Assembly: GCF_051020985.1 (NCBI RefSeq) | Contig: NC_135007.1 | Coordinates: 12,799,501 to 12,863,500 of the forward strand | Length of the DNA: 64,000 nucleotides | Direction: 5' to 3' | Source of the DNA: Nomia melanderi | Taxonomy: Eukaryota > Arthropoda > Insecta > Hymenoptera > Halictidae | Shown: piece after piece, positions 27,501 to 38,073 of the stretch | Layout: the number at the start of each line of letters is the position of its first letter | How positions within the stretch are numbered: the stretch's first letter is position 1 | Translations under genes and position numbers: made by a program | Notes under the pieces: generated by a model | Database searches by the model: none | Told to the model about the DNA's origin: nothing | Seen by the model: the letters and a program-made list of their open reading frames with translations, nothing else

Positions 27501-28989
27501 ATATACTTTAATTTTCAGTCGACAAGCGGTTGGTATAATTAATATCGTCGTATCGCTTGTGTGAAATGATTTTGAAACTAGCATACGTAAACGCATATTA
27601 CATATAAAGATAATAACGAATGCACGTATATAATTTATAGTTTCGATGAAGCTGCGAGCTCTGATACGTTTAATTGTTACCGTTCGATAGTGTGTCGATC
27701 TTGATGGGACGCACGTGTACAAAGAAACAACGTGTGATCCCTATTGCTGGAAGAGAACATGCTTAAAAATGACCAGTTATAGAGATATCCACGATTAGCG
27801 AGATAAGAACAATACGAGATTACGAAACGAATTGTAAATAATGGCTTATGGTAGTCTCTATGAATATAATTTAATTTATAATACGGCTCGGAACGAAGAC
27901 TTATACATCTACGATTATCAATTCGAAGGTTTTCGAAAGCTCTTCGAGAGAATCTAGCATAAACAAGAACAAGAGATGGCTAAATCTTTGCTCCGACCAC
28001 CGGTGAAATGTGTACCATGTATTTAAATAGTATTACGTGCAAGGTATTCACATTATCGCACCCTTCTCATTATTACTACATTTGTATAATGTTATAATTA
28101 ATATACCATTACAATTTTCCATACTATACGATACATAGTATCCGAGATATTCAGATTTATTCCAAGCCTGAAGGGGGCAGGATCGAGCGCAAAACCAACG
28201 AATTTGGAATAATAAATCTTCATTCTACCAACAGAGTCTCACTTCTCGCTCTCTAATTTATTTTGTAGTTTGCAGTATACAGAGAGATTAGAGCTTGCAT
28301 GTACCACACGAGTGCAAAGAGAGAATCGCATGGAATTCTACACGTGTCGTACGCGGGCTGCCGCGAGAGTTTCGGAAAAGTCTAAAGAAAGTCGCGAACA
28401 GGTTCAATGATTCCATTATTCTCATATTTATTTCAGCGTTGATACATTTCCCGTTGCGTCGTGTCAGCGGTTTCTACGCTTGAAATCGCGAAGCTTCACG
28501 AAAACTTTTACGAAAATAACAAACCGAACGGCAACGCTAAAAATAGGGGATTCCCGAAAGTTTCGCGGCAGCCTGCTACAGACGCATACACGCATAAATC
28601 TACATACATGATTGCATACATAAATATATACATAATAGCCAGAACAGAGTCTACAAAAGAGTGTTGATCTTTCTTTTAATTATTTTTCTTCTTGTTTCTT
28701 GATTTTTGTTTATACTTTTTTTTTTGTCTCTGTATTTTTTTCTCTACTTTGTTGTCGATCAATTTGCCTTGTACATAATGTGATTGTATTAATACGATAT
28801 ATTGTTGTTTATAGCGATAGTTAAGTGAGACTTTCCAAGGAGTGGAAAATAAATGATACATGTGGACGCAGATGAATTATTCACGTTTGTATGTTGGGGA
28901 CAGGTGCGGCAGCCGCAGCTGCGAAACAGCGTAGGCACCTGGGTCAGATTCGCGAGCACCCTTATCAAAGGGCTGGTGCTTTGTCGTGA
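17928..28989 (+). CDS. how: held out wings (STAR/KH RNA-binding protein), 3' exons, 5' incomplete
   Basis: STAR-family regulator of splicing, stability and export of target mRNAs, in insects best known for tendon, muscle and glial development; nuclear or cytoplasmic depending on isoform. Exons: 17928-18061, 18590-18706, 19841-19984, 20374-20473, 21170-21472 and 28904-28989. All have GT/AG borders and compatible phases, and together encode about 293 residues. The first exon carries IAKVRASLFQISGVKKEPL, the linker into the KH domain. The second holds the KH GxxG loop (ILGPRGMTAKQLEQETG) and the third the rest of KH (NRGKPNWEHL). The fourth is QUA2 (KKRQLMELAIINGTYRD). The fifth is an Ala/Pro/Leu tail with YADYANYAALAG. 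The last exon joins as G-AAAAAA-KQRRHLGQIREHPYQRAGALS-stop and resembles the QKI-5/HOW(L) nuclear signal HPYQR. The QUA1 exon and start codon are not in the window. Alternative tails are listed separately. Identity is secure; the isoform set is inferred. Confidence 0.96.
20762..20906. mobile_element. MITE-like element, TIR type TTAACACTAGAACTACC, in a how intron
   Basis: The left end is TTAACACTAGAACTACCGAG. The right end reads ggtagttttagtgTTAA, its inverted copy with one mismatch. Length is 145 bp with no coding potential. The right-hand TTAA (20903-20906) is also the left border of the next element. Confidence 0.75.
20903..21097. mobile_element. MITE-like element, TIR type TTAACACGTTCGCGG, just upstream of a how exon
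   Basis: The left end is TTAACACGTTCGCGGACAG. The right end, on the opposite strand, is TTAACACGTTCGCGGGTG. Length is 195 bp with TTAA at both borders. It ends about 70 bp before the how exon at 21170, so it occupies the branch-point and polypyrimidine neighbourhood of that exon. Confidence 0.75.
21473..21492 (+). other. how: Possible read-through C-terminus of how (unspliced, short tail)
   Basis: If the donor at 21473 is not used, the exon continues in frame for GGLFAR and stops at 21490-21492. This would give a short isoform without the nuclear HPYQR tail, similar in concept to HOW(S) or QKI-6/7. The frame is seen directly; use in vivo is inferred. Confidence 0.35.
21576..21658 (+). other. 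how: Alternative terminal exon of how (basic 27-residue tail)
   Basis: A strong acceptor (gatctcccccttgttctttcag) ends at 21575, only 103 nt after the donor at 21473. Splicing the phase-1 donor to it keeps the frame open as A-QKKEKNRMCVRKRETIERQ and about eight more residues, stopping at 21656-21658. The tail is rich in Lys and Arg and lacks HPYQR. The long pyrimidine tract makes this more than a chance AG. I do not recognise this tail from other species. Confidence 0.45.
22396..22522. repeat. (ATC/CAT)n trinucleotide tract
   Basis: Irregular ATC repeats that read as Asp-rich, Met/Val-rich or Ser-rich chance frames on the two strands. Confidence 0.9.
24539..24580. repeat. (TA)n(CA)n compound dinucleotide repeat
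   Basis: A run of tatata followed directly by cacaca and cgcaccca. Confidence 0.85.
25678..25900. mobile_element. MITE-like element, TIR type TTAACACGTTGAT, in the last how intron
   Basis: The left end is TTAACACGTTGATCACCAC. The right end, on the opposite strand, is TTAACACGTTGATTGCCACG. Length is about 223 bp, with TTAA at both ends and no coding frame. Confidence 0.7.
26539..26559. repeat. (CTCG)n tetranucleotide repeat
   Basis: About five CTCG units in a locally GC-richer part of the last how intron. Confidence 0.85.
26884..27089. mobile_element. MITE-like element, TIR type TTAACACTAGAACTACC
   Basis: The left end (tttgacactggaactaccag) is diverged. The right end, ctcggtagttctagtgTTAA, is intact. 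The interior (cttcttcgagaaatgattaag) resembles the copies at 17640 and 41646. Length is about 206 bp. Confidence 0.7.
27207..27428 (+). CDS. Unrecognised coding-like open frame inside the last how intron
   Basis: An open frame of about 73 codons ending in TAA at 27426-27428. Its composition looks protein-like, unlike the surrounding DNA: ARRGSLDEDEFELELIRG, then GESFRDQVDRSLRDL. RRGSL fits a basophilic-kinase (PKA-like) site consensus, and the DQVDRSLRDL part looks amphipathic. There is no good ATG at its start. An AG at 27239-27240, after a pyrimidine-rich tract, would place CT-TCG-GCA in phase 1, exactly the phase of the how donor at 21473, giving an A-SALARRGSL tail. It could be another how tail exon, an exon of an unseen nested gene, or chance. 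I do not recognise a family. Confidence 0.3.
   Translation, partial: NKQIDSLFSTKASALARRGSLDEDEFELELIRGVQIGESFRDQVDRSLRDLMIASSSIRTKIPALSILPRIER
28904..28989 (+). other. how: how terminal exon coding the HPYQR nuclear tail
   Basis: The acceptor is ttgggga-cag. The first two bases complete a Gly codon with the last base of the exon ending at 21472. Six Ala, then KQRRHLGQIREHPYQRAGALS and TGA at 28987-28989 follow. Drosophila HOW(L) and vertebrate QKI-5 end in the same basic-plus-HPYQR pattern, which in QKI-5 acts as a non-classical nuclear localisation signal. Confidence 0.9.
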
Positions 28990-29342
28990 ATTCGGGGAGC
29001 GCAATCACGATAACTGTACGCGCCTCCGCGCAGAGGTTAGTCTCCAACAAGCATATACAATTTTTCATTTTAATTACAAAACGTACAAATTGTTCTCCGC
29101 GCGGAATCCGGGGGCGAACGGAGAACGCGATGAGAAAACGCCACGGTCGGCAAAGATGTGTCCTATGTTACCGTTCACGCGGACCTTTTTGTTTTTTTTT
29201 CTACGGCTTTCAGAGGAAAAAAAACAACGGATTACCCCCCATTTCGGAAATTCTCTTGTGATCCTCGGAGATAGATTTTTTTTTCTCTTGAAACTATGGT
29301 ACTTTTTTTTACGAATAAATATATGTATATAAATGAGTATGA

Positions 29343-29400
29343 ATATATATATATATATTTATTTATTTATATATTTATTTATTTATTTATTTATTTATTC
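29343..29400. repeat. (AT)n/(TTTA)n low-complexity tract
   Basis: An alternating AT run followed by repeated ATTT units, in the probable how 3' UTR. Confidence 0.9.
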
Positions 29401-30156
29401 AGATGTTGTGGTAATTGAAAGTTTCAGTATTGTGTTAACTCCCCGCAATTAGGTGCGTCGAATTGCATACACGGTTTTACGGTCACGTTTCCTTTTAATT
29501 TTCTTTTTATATATATACACAATATATATATATATATGTGTTTACATACATACATACATATATGTTTCCCTGATATTTTGTTTGAACGATGACGCAAACA
29601 CGTGATTTGCAGCAGAAAACAAGGTACGGGTGCGCACCTACCTATTCTCGACACAATTGTCGCAGATCTTGTTCATTCGCAGTTTGCATAACGGAACTTT
29701 TCCGACGGCGAATGTTTGCTTCGGTAGCAAAGTGGCATTATCGTTGACGTTTGCCACGTGTAGATTCAATGACAGAATTAAGACACGAGGAAAGTGAACA
29801 GTATAGTTTATAGAGTAAACGATTGTATTTCTCCAAACAAAAAAAAGAAAAAAGAAAAGAAACAAAATAATAGAAAAAGATACATAGTTTGAAATAGAGG
29901 AAAGATTCAAAATGAAGACGATTAAGTTCGAAAGGAACGAAAGGGTTTTTGTTAGAAAGCAATCGAAAGAACTTCGTGGTTTCCTTCGGCGTTTGTGTAA
30001 ACGTTCTCGTTACGGGACCGATGGAAACGTAGTCGCAGAATCGATCAGATTTTCGTAGCAACTTGTGCCTGTGGAACACGTATACTACTTACTTACTTGA
30101 TTTGCCTTTTTTATGCGTGTGATGTATGCGCGCGTGCGTGATGTATACATATCTTA

Positions 30157-30162
30157 AATAAA
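30157..30162 (+). terminator. Candidate poly(A) signal AATAAA for how
   Basis: Canonical hexamer (cttaaataaatgc) about 1.2 kb after the how stop. Others exist nearby in this AT-rich DNA, so its use is uncertain. Confidence 0.35.
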
Positions 30163-31080
30163 TGCACATACGAAGCATAGAAAAGAGTGTTTTTTTTATT
30201 TCAAACGAAAGGTAAACAGGGGTGGTACAGTAATACGATGCGAAGGTTCGGAAACAAAAATCTCTGTTTGTTACGCATATACGTTTCTATACATATATAT
30301 ATTATATATTTATTATATTATAATTATATCTCACGGTGAAACGAAATGTTAACCGGAATTATTTCCAAACCTCGGATGTCTTTCTTCCATGTGTATCCAG
30401 GATATCACTAGCATAACTCGGAATATAATTTAGTAAACCAAAAACAAAAAAAAAAGAAAACAAACGAACAAAGAAAAAAAAGTACGAAAAAAAAGGACAA
30501 AACAGAAACACGAATTCCCGAAATTCACACGATGCATATCGTAATTCAGTTGTGGCTTTTCTACAGTATCCTTAGGAGAGATTAATCAACTAATTCACGC
30601 GATCATTAAAAACGTTTCTCTCGCGTTTTCAATGATTCTTTTTCAGGAATCTGTCAGTCACTTAATACTCTTTTTTTTTCTCTCTCACTCCCTCCCCTCG
30701 AGTAACAACATTCGAGTAAAATGAGAACAAACGAAAATGAAAAAGATTATTCTTCGTCGTGTTACAGTCGAATTTCTAAATCGATTCCTCGACAGTTTCA
30801 CATCCTGTCCTTCTTTATGTATCACCACTAACAATTACCACACACATAATTTATATAATTACGCCTTTTTGTTTAAACAAACGCATTTATAATTTTTTTT
30901 TTTTAATTTACTTATATTGTATAACTTATGTACCTATTGTATTTATTATTATATAACTATGCATTGTCTTTATGAAACTAACAAAACTGCTCCACATGGC
31001 CAAGTTGACACTAACTTAACGTTTCTATTTATAATTGTACATTTCTCGATGTTTTTTTTTCTAAAGGAATACGAAAAGTA

Positions 31081-31144
31081 ATAATAATAATATTAGTAGT
31101 AATAATAATAATAATAATAATAGCAATAATAATAATAATAATAA
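31081..31144. repeat. (AAT)n trinucleotide repeat
   Basis: About twenty ATA/AAT units with small interruptions. Confidence 0.9.
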
Positions 31145-31774
31145 TTAAACATAAGGGTGACTTTAAGTTAAATGCCTGAAACATATACGACTAAACGTAT
31201 CTCGCATATTTCAAGCGATAGTTCACGTTTCAATGATTGTTGCCTGTTACAATGATTTTCTCGGTACCGATATCTTAATTATTGCTTGACACGTTAGGAC
31301 GTTGATCGTCGAAGCTGAAACTGATTCGCAGCAATAGCATTGGCAAATATATTAGTTACGCATTTAATGTTAAGTCAAACGTATGTACAGTATCACTTTA
31401 TTTAACTCTGCTATAATGGTGGCAGGTGCACACCCAAGCTATCTAAAAAAAAAAAAAAAAGAACGAAAAAAAACAATGTACTTAACTTTGTGGAACGTAA
31501 AGTGCTACTCGCATTTTAAAGTCTTTTACATCACTATATTTTTTTCTTTTTGAATCTGCTTGTTCGTACTTATTCATGTCTTTCGATAATTATCTATATA
31601 TATGTATATTTATAATTATATTACTCGAGAATATATTTTATAAATATATATATATATATATATAAATTATTTACATGTATATTTGTTATAAAATTCCGTC
31701 GATGTCTCTATTCTCGCGAGTATCCTACATGCGGGGAGGATACATGATCTCACTAAAGTCTTGATCGAAACGGT

Positions 31775-31996
31775 TTAACCCTCTAATACAATCGAATCTC
31801 ATTAATCGAATTGTTGATGCAATTAATACTTCTCCTGTGTACATATCAATATTTGTATGTTTGCAATTTTCTTTTCGTAACATCGTGCACCGAACTGTAA
31901 TTATCTGGTCTTCAATTTTGCACAAAGGATTATCACGATAATAGATTTCATATAATCGTATCAACGTTGACAATTAATCCTTCAATTAGAGGGTTA
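31775..31996. mobile_element. MITE-like element, TIR type TTAACCCTCTAAT
   Basis: The left end is TTAACCCTCTAATACAATCG. The right end, on the opposite strand, is GGTAACCCTCTAATTGAAGG, so its TTAA border has decayed to TTAC. Length is about 220 bp, with no coding frame. Confidence 0.6.
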
Positions 31997-33120
31997 CCAA
32001 CCGTGATCAAAGAAAGATAGGCTAACGACCAAATCAGTCGAGGCCCTGACAACAAAGAAGAACGATAAATGATTAAAAAAAAAAACGAATTATAAATCGT
32101 GCAATGTTGTATGCACACGGTTTTCTTTACAAATGCTTGGACACTATTGATAAAACAGGGTGTGAAGCAGTTGCTCAGCCATTGATTGTTGTTCATTCGT
32201 CGTGATTCAATGATAGTTTTTCATATATATATATATATACAATTAATATATATAGAATTCTCTGTTTAAAACGCGAATGATGACATTTATTTGATAAAGA
32301 AATCATACTCGATTAACTGTTGTATATTTATTCATACGATTAAAAGAAATTGAATCGATGCATTTCTAAGCTAAAGCATTGCTTCCCACTAACTAGGTTT
32401 CTTTCGACTATTGATACTATTCAGATACTTAATATTAACATGAATCAATCATAATTAAATCACTAACAAACTGTTTTTTCTTTTCTTTCTTTTTAACATT
32501 GGTTGCCCATGGCCTATAGGCTTGGAGTGCTAACAATGGAATCCACTCGCCCAGTGCTAACACCTGGACTCTGGAACAACATCCGCGTTCGATTGATTCA
32601 CCAACCAGATGACCACCTTCGTCGTTCGCATCACCAGCCCTGTTCGTCAAGTTTTATCCATCCTGTATCCTTTCCGTGCTTTTAAATTGTGTAATTTCGA
32701 TCGACAAACAAATGGAAGAGTTCATTCCGTCGTTCCGTTGGCATTCGAGGCAAATTATTCTCACGTTGTCGATCAACGTATCCGATCGATCGTCGCGTAA
32801 AATATCAATTTTCGAACGGTACCACTGCGAGAATCAATTGTTTCGGGATTACCTACTGCTTTTTTTTTTCTTTCAAATCCAACACTTTATCATCAGAGAT
32901 TTTACGTACGAAAAACACGAGTCGAGCGTCTCGGATTTTCAATGTGAACGAGCGACCGTCTCGAGAGACCTCGTATTTGAAAGAGATTTATATGTTACGG
33001 TTTACTCTTAATTTTTACCGTGTGTCTTAGTTCGAACACGAGAATCTTTCATAGTATTAACGTAATATCAACGTAATTTATTATTAATTCGTTTCCCAGT
33101 TTTTCTTTATTCTTTTTGTT

Positions 33121-33152
33121 TTCGTTTCGTTTCGTTTCGTTTCGTTTCGTTT
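33121..33152. repeat. (TTTCG)n pentanucleotide repeat
   Basis: Six perfect TTTCG units. Confidence 0.9.
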
Positions 33153-36100
33153 CTTTTGTTCCGCAAGTACGGAGTTACTCGAACCTGAACATTACGTCCG
33201 AGATGTCTTCGGTGTCATCGAAGAGTTTTTGCATGTAACGTTCTCCTGCCGCGATGGAAGGAGTGGTTTCAGTTTCTAATGTTAAAGCTATTAACTTATT
33301 TATTGTTCACATACGAGTCTTATAGCTGCTCGCGTCGCTATAAGGACGGGAATGTTTGTCAAGGTGTGATACAATCAGGAAATGCGGAATTGTGTCGAGT
33401 GAAACGATCGAATAATTCTCTTTGAATCATTGATAATTACGTGATCGACCGTTAGCGTCTATATGTTCAATACTCATTCGAATCTGAGGTACCAAGCGTT
33501 TAACTGGATCATGAATCTCTTCGGGAGTACGCCGTGTCATTTATCAAATTAATACGCTCGAAGTCATTGATCGTGGCATCTGAAATTCTCACTGTAAAAG
33601 CATGAAAGGAAGAGCCCAAAAAGATCGTTCGGTAAGTCTCGTTTCGGTCATTTCGAATTGTTCGCGTACCATTAATTCAATCAGCTTTTTTCCTTGCTCC
33701 AAGATACATTACCTCATTAATGGATTTAATATCGATCCGCGTAAAAGACAAGTCACAGAACTGGTTTGTATTCCATGATAGTTTGCTGTCCGATGAATTT
33801 TTACTTAGACTTCGATTAGTTGAAACGATTCGTTCATTGAACACGTGTTCGTGGAGGATATTAGAGTTCAGTAGCCGATTTACAGCACAGGTACTTATTT
33901 TGTCACGCGTGTAAACGGTATATAAGGTATGCGTGACTAAAAAGGTTTACCTTTAATCAAGGGTTTTCACCAAAAGAGAGGGTTGCTTTCGATGGAGATT
34001 TTCTGTTTTTTTTTCTCTCTCTGTCTCTCTGTCCCTCTTGTGAAATTACGGAAAGTGGATCACATTTCTATTGCATCACACCTTCTGTATTCTAAGTGAG
34101 CAAGATTTTACGATTATACCATGCAATAAGTATAAATGTCATATTAGTATGTAGTTTTGTTCATCACGTATTGTAATAACAAATTTTTGTTCTTTCTCTC
34201 TGTGTCTGAACAGATATAGTTTCTTTAGTACTTATATCGTTAGAAAACATCAGAATGAAAAGGAAATATGAGTGGAAGTAAGACACGAAATTCGAAATGA
34301 TACAATGTGTTTTTTTTTTTTTGTATGATTAAAATGGATAGCATGTTCATACATATATACATATACGTACACATATGTAATAGGTGCAATATGAAGTTTA
34401 AAATTTGTTTTCATTTTGATATTTTTTATGTGAAAGTGAAACTAATGATAAGTATATAGTATCGTTTAAGAAGAAGACGAGGAAGAAAAGGAAGAAGAGG
34501 AAGAAATTAATTGAAAAATTATATTTCTATTCGCAACATTTTAATGTTATATAAGCCGAAATATTTACGTACAGTTTTATATTGGTGATTGATTATTAAT
34601 CGATTATTTAATATGCATTGATAGATAATGTAAAATAAATATAAAAATCTGTTAGACGCAAAATTTAATTGTAAGTTATGATTTGGAGATAGATCCAAGG
34701 ACTATAGAATTTTAAAGGAATAATAGTAACCGAATATTGCAATAATTTTTATTAAGTTTAGAGCGTATATGAATTGAACACGAGCAATCAAATAATGATG
34801 AACGTTGGGAAAAAAAACAAATCAAAACCATCGAACTGTTAAGTAAGTCTTATACTTATTCAATCTTTTTTTTTTTGTTTTTCTTTTTAACGCATATTAC
34901 TTCGTTACATGACTAAAATGAATCTCTAATTACATAACGAAGGGATAGTCTCTGTTTTTATTGTACTGCAATCAGAAAGATCGTGTTATATTTATATCAT
35001 GGTGCAATTAACGAAAATTATGATCGTTCTCACTGAACATTTTTCGACCTTGTTAGTGTAAACGAGTTCTTGCAAAAGTATATATATATTTTTTTATAAA
35101 ATATATAGGGTACAAACATTTATTAGCGAGCTGTTAACGAAGAAATTCTATTGTTACGAAATGCAACAGTTTCTCTAGCGTAAATGTTTTATTTTTACAT
35201 TTTTTTTGTTGCTAAATCTAAAAACTATTTGTAATTACTTATTACACACTATATAGAATAGTTGCCTAGATATATGAGAATATATGCGAGATTGACTTAT
35301 TTACAAGTGAATATAACATTAGATATACAAAGTTTGTTTTGTTTATTCTCTGAACTCGCCATATGTACATGTAATAATACGGACAATTTTGTTATATCAG
35401 TTTGTGTATATTTAACGATCTGTCTAATACGCTTGTCATTTCAGCAAGCACCTCTAACTTTCTTCATTATTTAAGGACAGGTAACTATTATTTTATGTAC
35501 ATAGATTGTATTACATAATATAATTGTATTTAGAACGATCTGAAATCTACTTACGTTTGTAGCTTAAAGTAGCATTAGGCGTATTTTAATATACTATATA
35601 CTAAGTTCAAATATTATATATATATATGTGTATACATAAGAGGAATACAAATATTTATACGTATGTAGAAAAAAGGGAAGTCAAAAATTGAAGTTAATTT
35701 TGTTGTACATTTAGTGCAATAACAATACGCAATCTTTCTCATATACATGTAACAAGTTACTTACAGAAAGCATACATATCCTTGTACGCTTTTGCAATTA
35801 ATATAATGTTAAACAAATGGATTGAATTTATTGGAAATATTAATACATACGTTTCGTTCGATTTTATAGAAATTTGTAAACTTTAAAGAGCACATAAGCA
35901 AATTATATTTACAAATATGTAATATAAAAGTTACATAATTTACTATTAAACGAGTAATCGGAGTTTTTTTTTTCTTTTTGTGTGACGTTAAACACTTATT
36001 GATTATACAACAAAGCTGTTAATTTTAATGTCACTAAACACAACACTGTATCGCAGTGTATTGATTGTCTAGACATTGTTAACTTCATATAAAGCTTTTA

Positions 36101-38073
36101 TGTAATATTACAATTTGCGTATGTTCATAAGACTGTTTTTAATAACAAAGTAAGTAGTAACGTGCAACTGTAATTAGCAACAGAAAAATTGCTACAAATT
36201 ATTAGACGTTATGAGAAGCATCGGTGAACAGAAAATCTCTTTCAAATGAATCGTTGGGAGCAAGACATGCAATCAACTGACACTTTGTTTAAAGATATTG
36301 TACTGCAATAAAATTGGATAACTAAAATACAGTATCTTTAATTCGGAAGGTGTGGCATACCTCTACAATCTAATAAGCATGATATAAATTTCAGTGCAAC
36401 GGTTAATAATTATAACAAATAGCTGTATATTTTTGAGTAACTTAACATATACTATTATTATAAAGTATAATTTGTTTACGATTCATATATACCAAATATT
36501 TTTAATGTGTACCTTAAAATCTGCAAAATTACCTCTGGTTTCTGACTCTCCCTTACGTTAACAAACAAATTCTAGCATGAACACAGCTTTCATGCATAAG
36601 GTGATGAATACTCTTCACATTTTTTTTGTACTGTACACAGATTTAAATGCATACTTATAATATATATGTAGTAAAATATACTTAAGTCGATATCAAACTA
36701 ACTGGGCACTGAGTAAATTACTATATAGAGCATCTCATATAGACAGTTACCTCACAAACACTATATACTAGAATCTTCCCAGTATAATCGTTAAGTGTCT
36801 GGTACTTTTGACATCGACTTTAAATCAAACTTACAATAAAGCAACAAATAAGAAGATAATACATATTATTTTAAGATATTTAATTTTTCAAGGATCGATA
36901 TCACAGATTAATGTAAAAATGTAATCATGATAATAAAGTAAATAACTGTTGTTTCATTTTATTTGAGAAATCACAGATTTGAAAAGCAATCATGCGTATT
37001 TTTCATTTGGGACATTATTGTTTAAATATTAAATATCATATAAATATAAAATATAGCAGTACACCTGCAAAATGAAGGCATGCATATATTTCATCCATTA
37101 AAAACGTAAAAAAATACTTTCATTAAAACGACTAGAATTATTTTGTTAAGTATATTAAACGTTTTGTAAACATGGAACTTCAAATAAATGGTTTTTGATC
37201 TACGCCTGTTTATATCTACGTAGATGTAGAAAAATTCCTCTTACTTCATAATATCCGTTAAATAATTAATAAAATTAAATTCATACGAAGTACGGTGATC
37301 TTCTTCTGGTTGGAGTGCTAATGAGAATATCTTATTGTCCTTCCTATAAGAGAGAGGAGCTGATTTTCTTTACGTCAGCTTTATGATTATTGAGGATTCT
37401 AATTATTTCATATGATAGAGTATAAAATAAAAATAACAAACATGTGTATTCCGCCTGACCCCTCTACCTTTATTAGCTTATACATCATCACAGATAATAC
37501 AAAAATATTTGATACACTTTTCATCTATCTAATTATGTACGCAATGAAAGTTCTTTTTGTACTGAGACAGTGTAATCCAAAAGGTGAAAAATGCGATCGG
37601 ATAGTGTTCGATGTATGTCAATTTCAAATGTTATCACAAATCTCTTTGAAAATGTTCTTGTCATATATGTCGTTATATATATATACATATACATATTACA
37701 ATAAAAAAAGAAAAAACCTAAATCAGTACTAGTAACTTATGATTCGAATTGTAAAGATGGTAACGTCTATTGCACTTAAAACGTAACGACTCTGTTTTAA
37801 ATAATTACCTTCTAGATTTTAAGTCAACAGTTTCATTTCTATGAACTATACATTATAGTCTACACTGCAGGAGAAATTAGAAACAATAACATCTTACGTG
37901 TCCCCGCTAAGGAAAAGAAATGAAAATAATTCTTCTTCGTTTCAAAATAAAATAACTTTATCACTCTGTGTATTGTGTCCTACATTGATACAATTAATAC
38001 AAGAATTTTTCTTATCTGCGACTTACAGAAACGTTTTGTTATATTTTATAATAATCCTTCGTAAATCGTTCTT

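Larger units (their letters stand above)
21473..28903 (+). other. Last how intron (about 7.4 kb) with alternative tail signals and repeats
   Basis: Bounded by the GT donor at 21473 and the AG acceptor at 28902-28903. It becomes strongly AT-rich after about 21.6 kb. It contains an alternative acceptor and tail (21576-21658), an ATC-repeat tract, poly-AT and CA tracts, two MITE-like elements (25678-25900 and 26884-27089), and one coding-like open frame (27207-27428). An AATAAA at about 23261 could end a shorter how transcript. Nothing else was recognised. Confidence 0.6.
30827..32467 (+). promoter_or_regulatory. Cluster of ACTAAC STAR-binding motifs downstream of how
   Basis: ACTAAC occurs on the how-sense strand at 30827-30832, 30977-30982, 31010-31015, 32388-32393 and 32462-32467. 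At 31010 it is followed directly by TTAAC, giving the bipartite ACUAA(Y)...UAAY form preferred by QKI/HOW. If these lie in the how 3' UTR they may mediate autoregulation. Motif presence is seen; function is inferred. Confidence 0.35.
28990..38073. other. how 3' UTR (probable) and how-angel intergenic region
   Basis: No gene supported. The first few kilobases after the how stop are probably its 3' UTR: AATAAA occurs at 30157-30162 and elsewhere, and ACTAAC motifs of the STAR-binding type cluster at 30.8-32.5 kb. The rest is very AT-rich with poly-A/T runs and (AT)n. A GC-richer island at about 32495-33010 has open frames on both strands but no recognisable product. The region after 33 kb shows nothing beyond low complexity. 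angel ends convergently at 38074. Confidence 0.55.

Noticed and set aside
28853..29332. 159-codon plus-strand open frame starting before the how tail exon
   Set aside because: It is in a different frame from the verified HPYQR exon and is explained by that exon's composition; continuation into poly-T and UTR is not protein-like.
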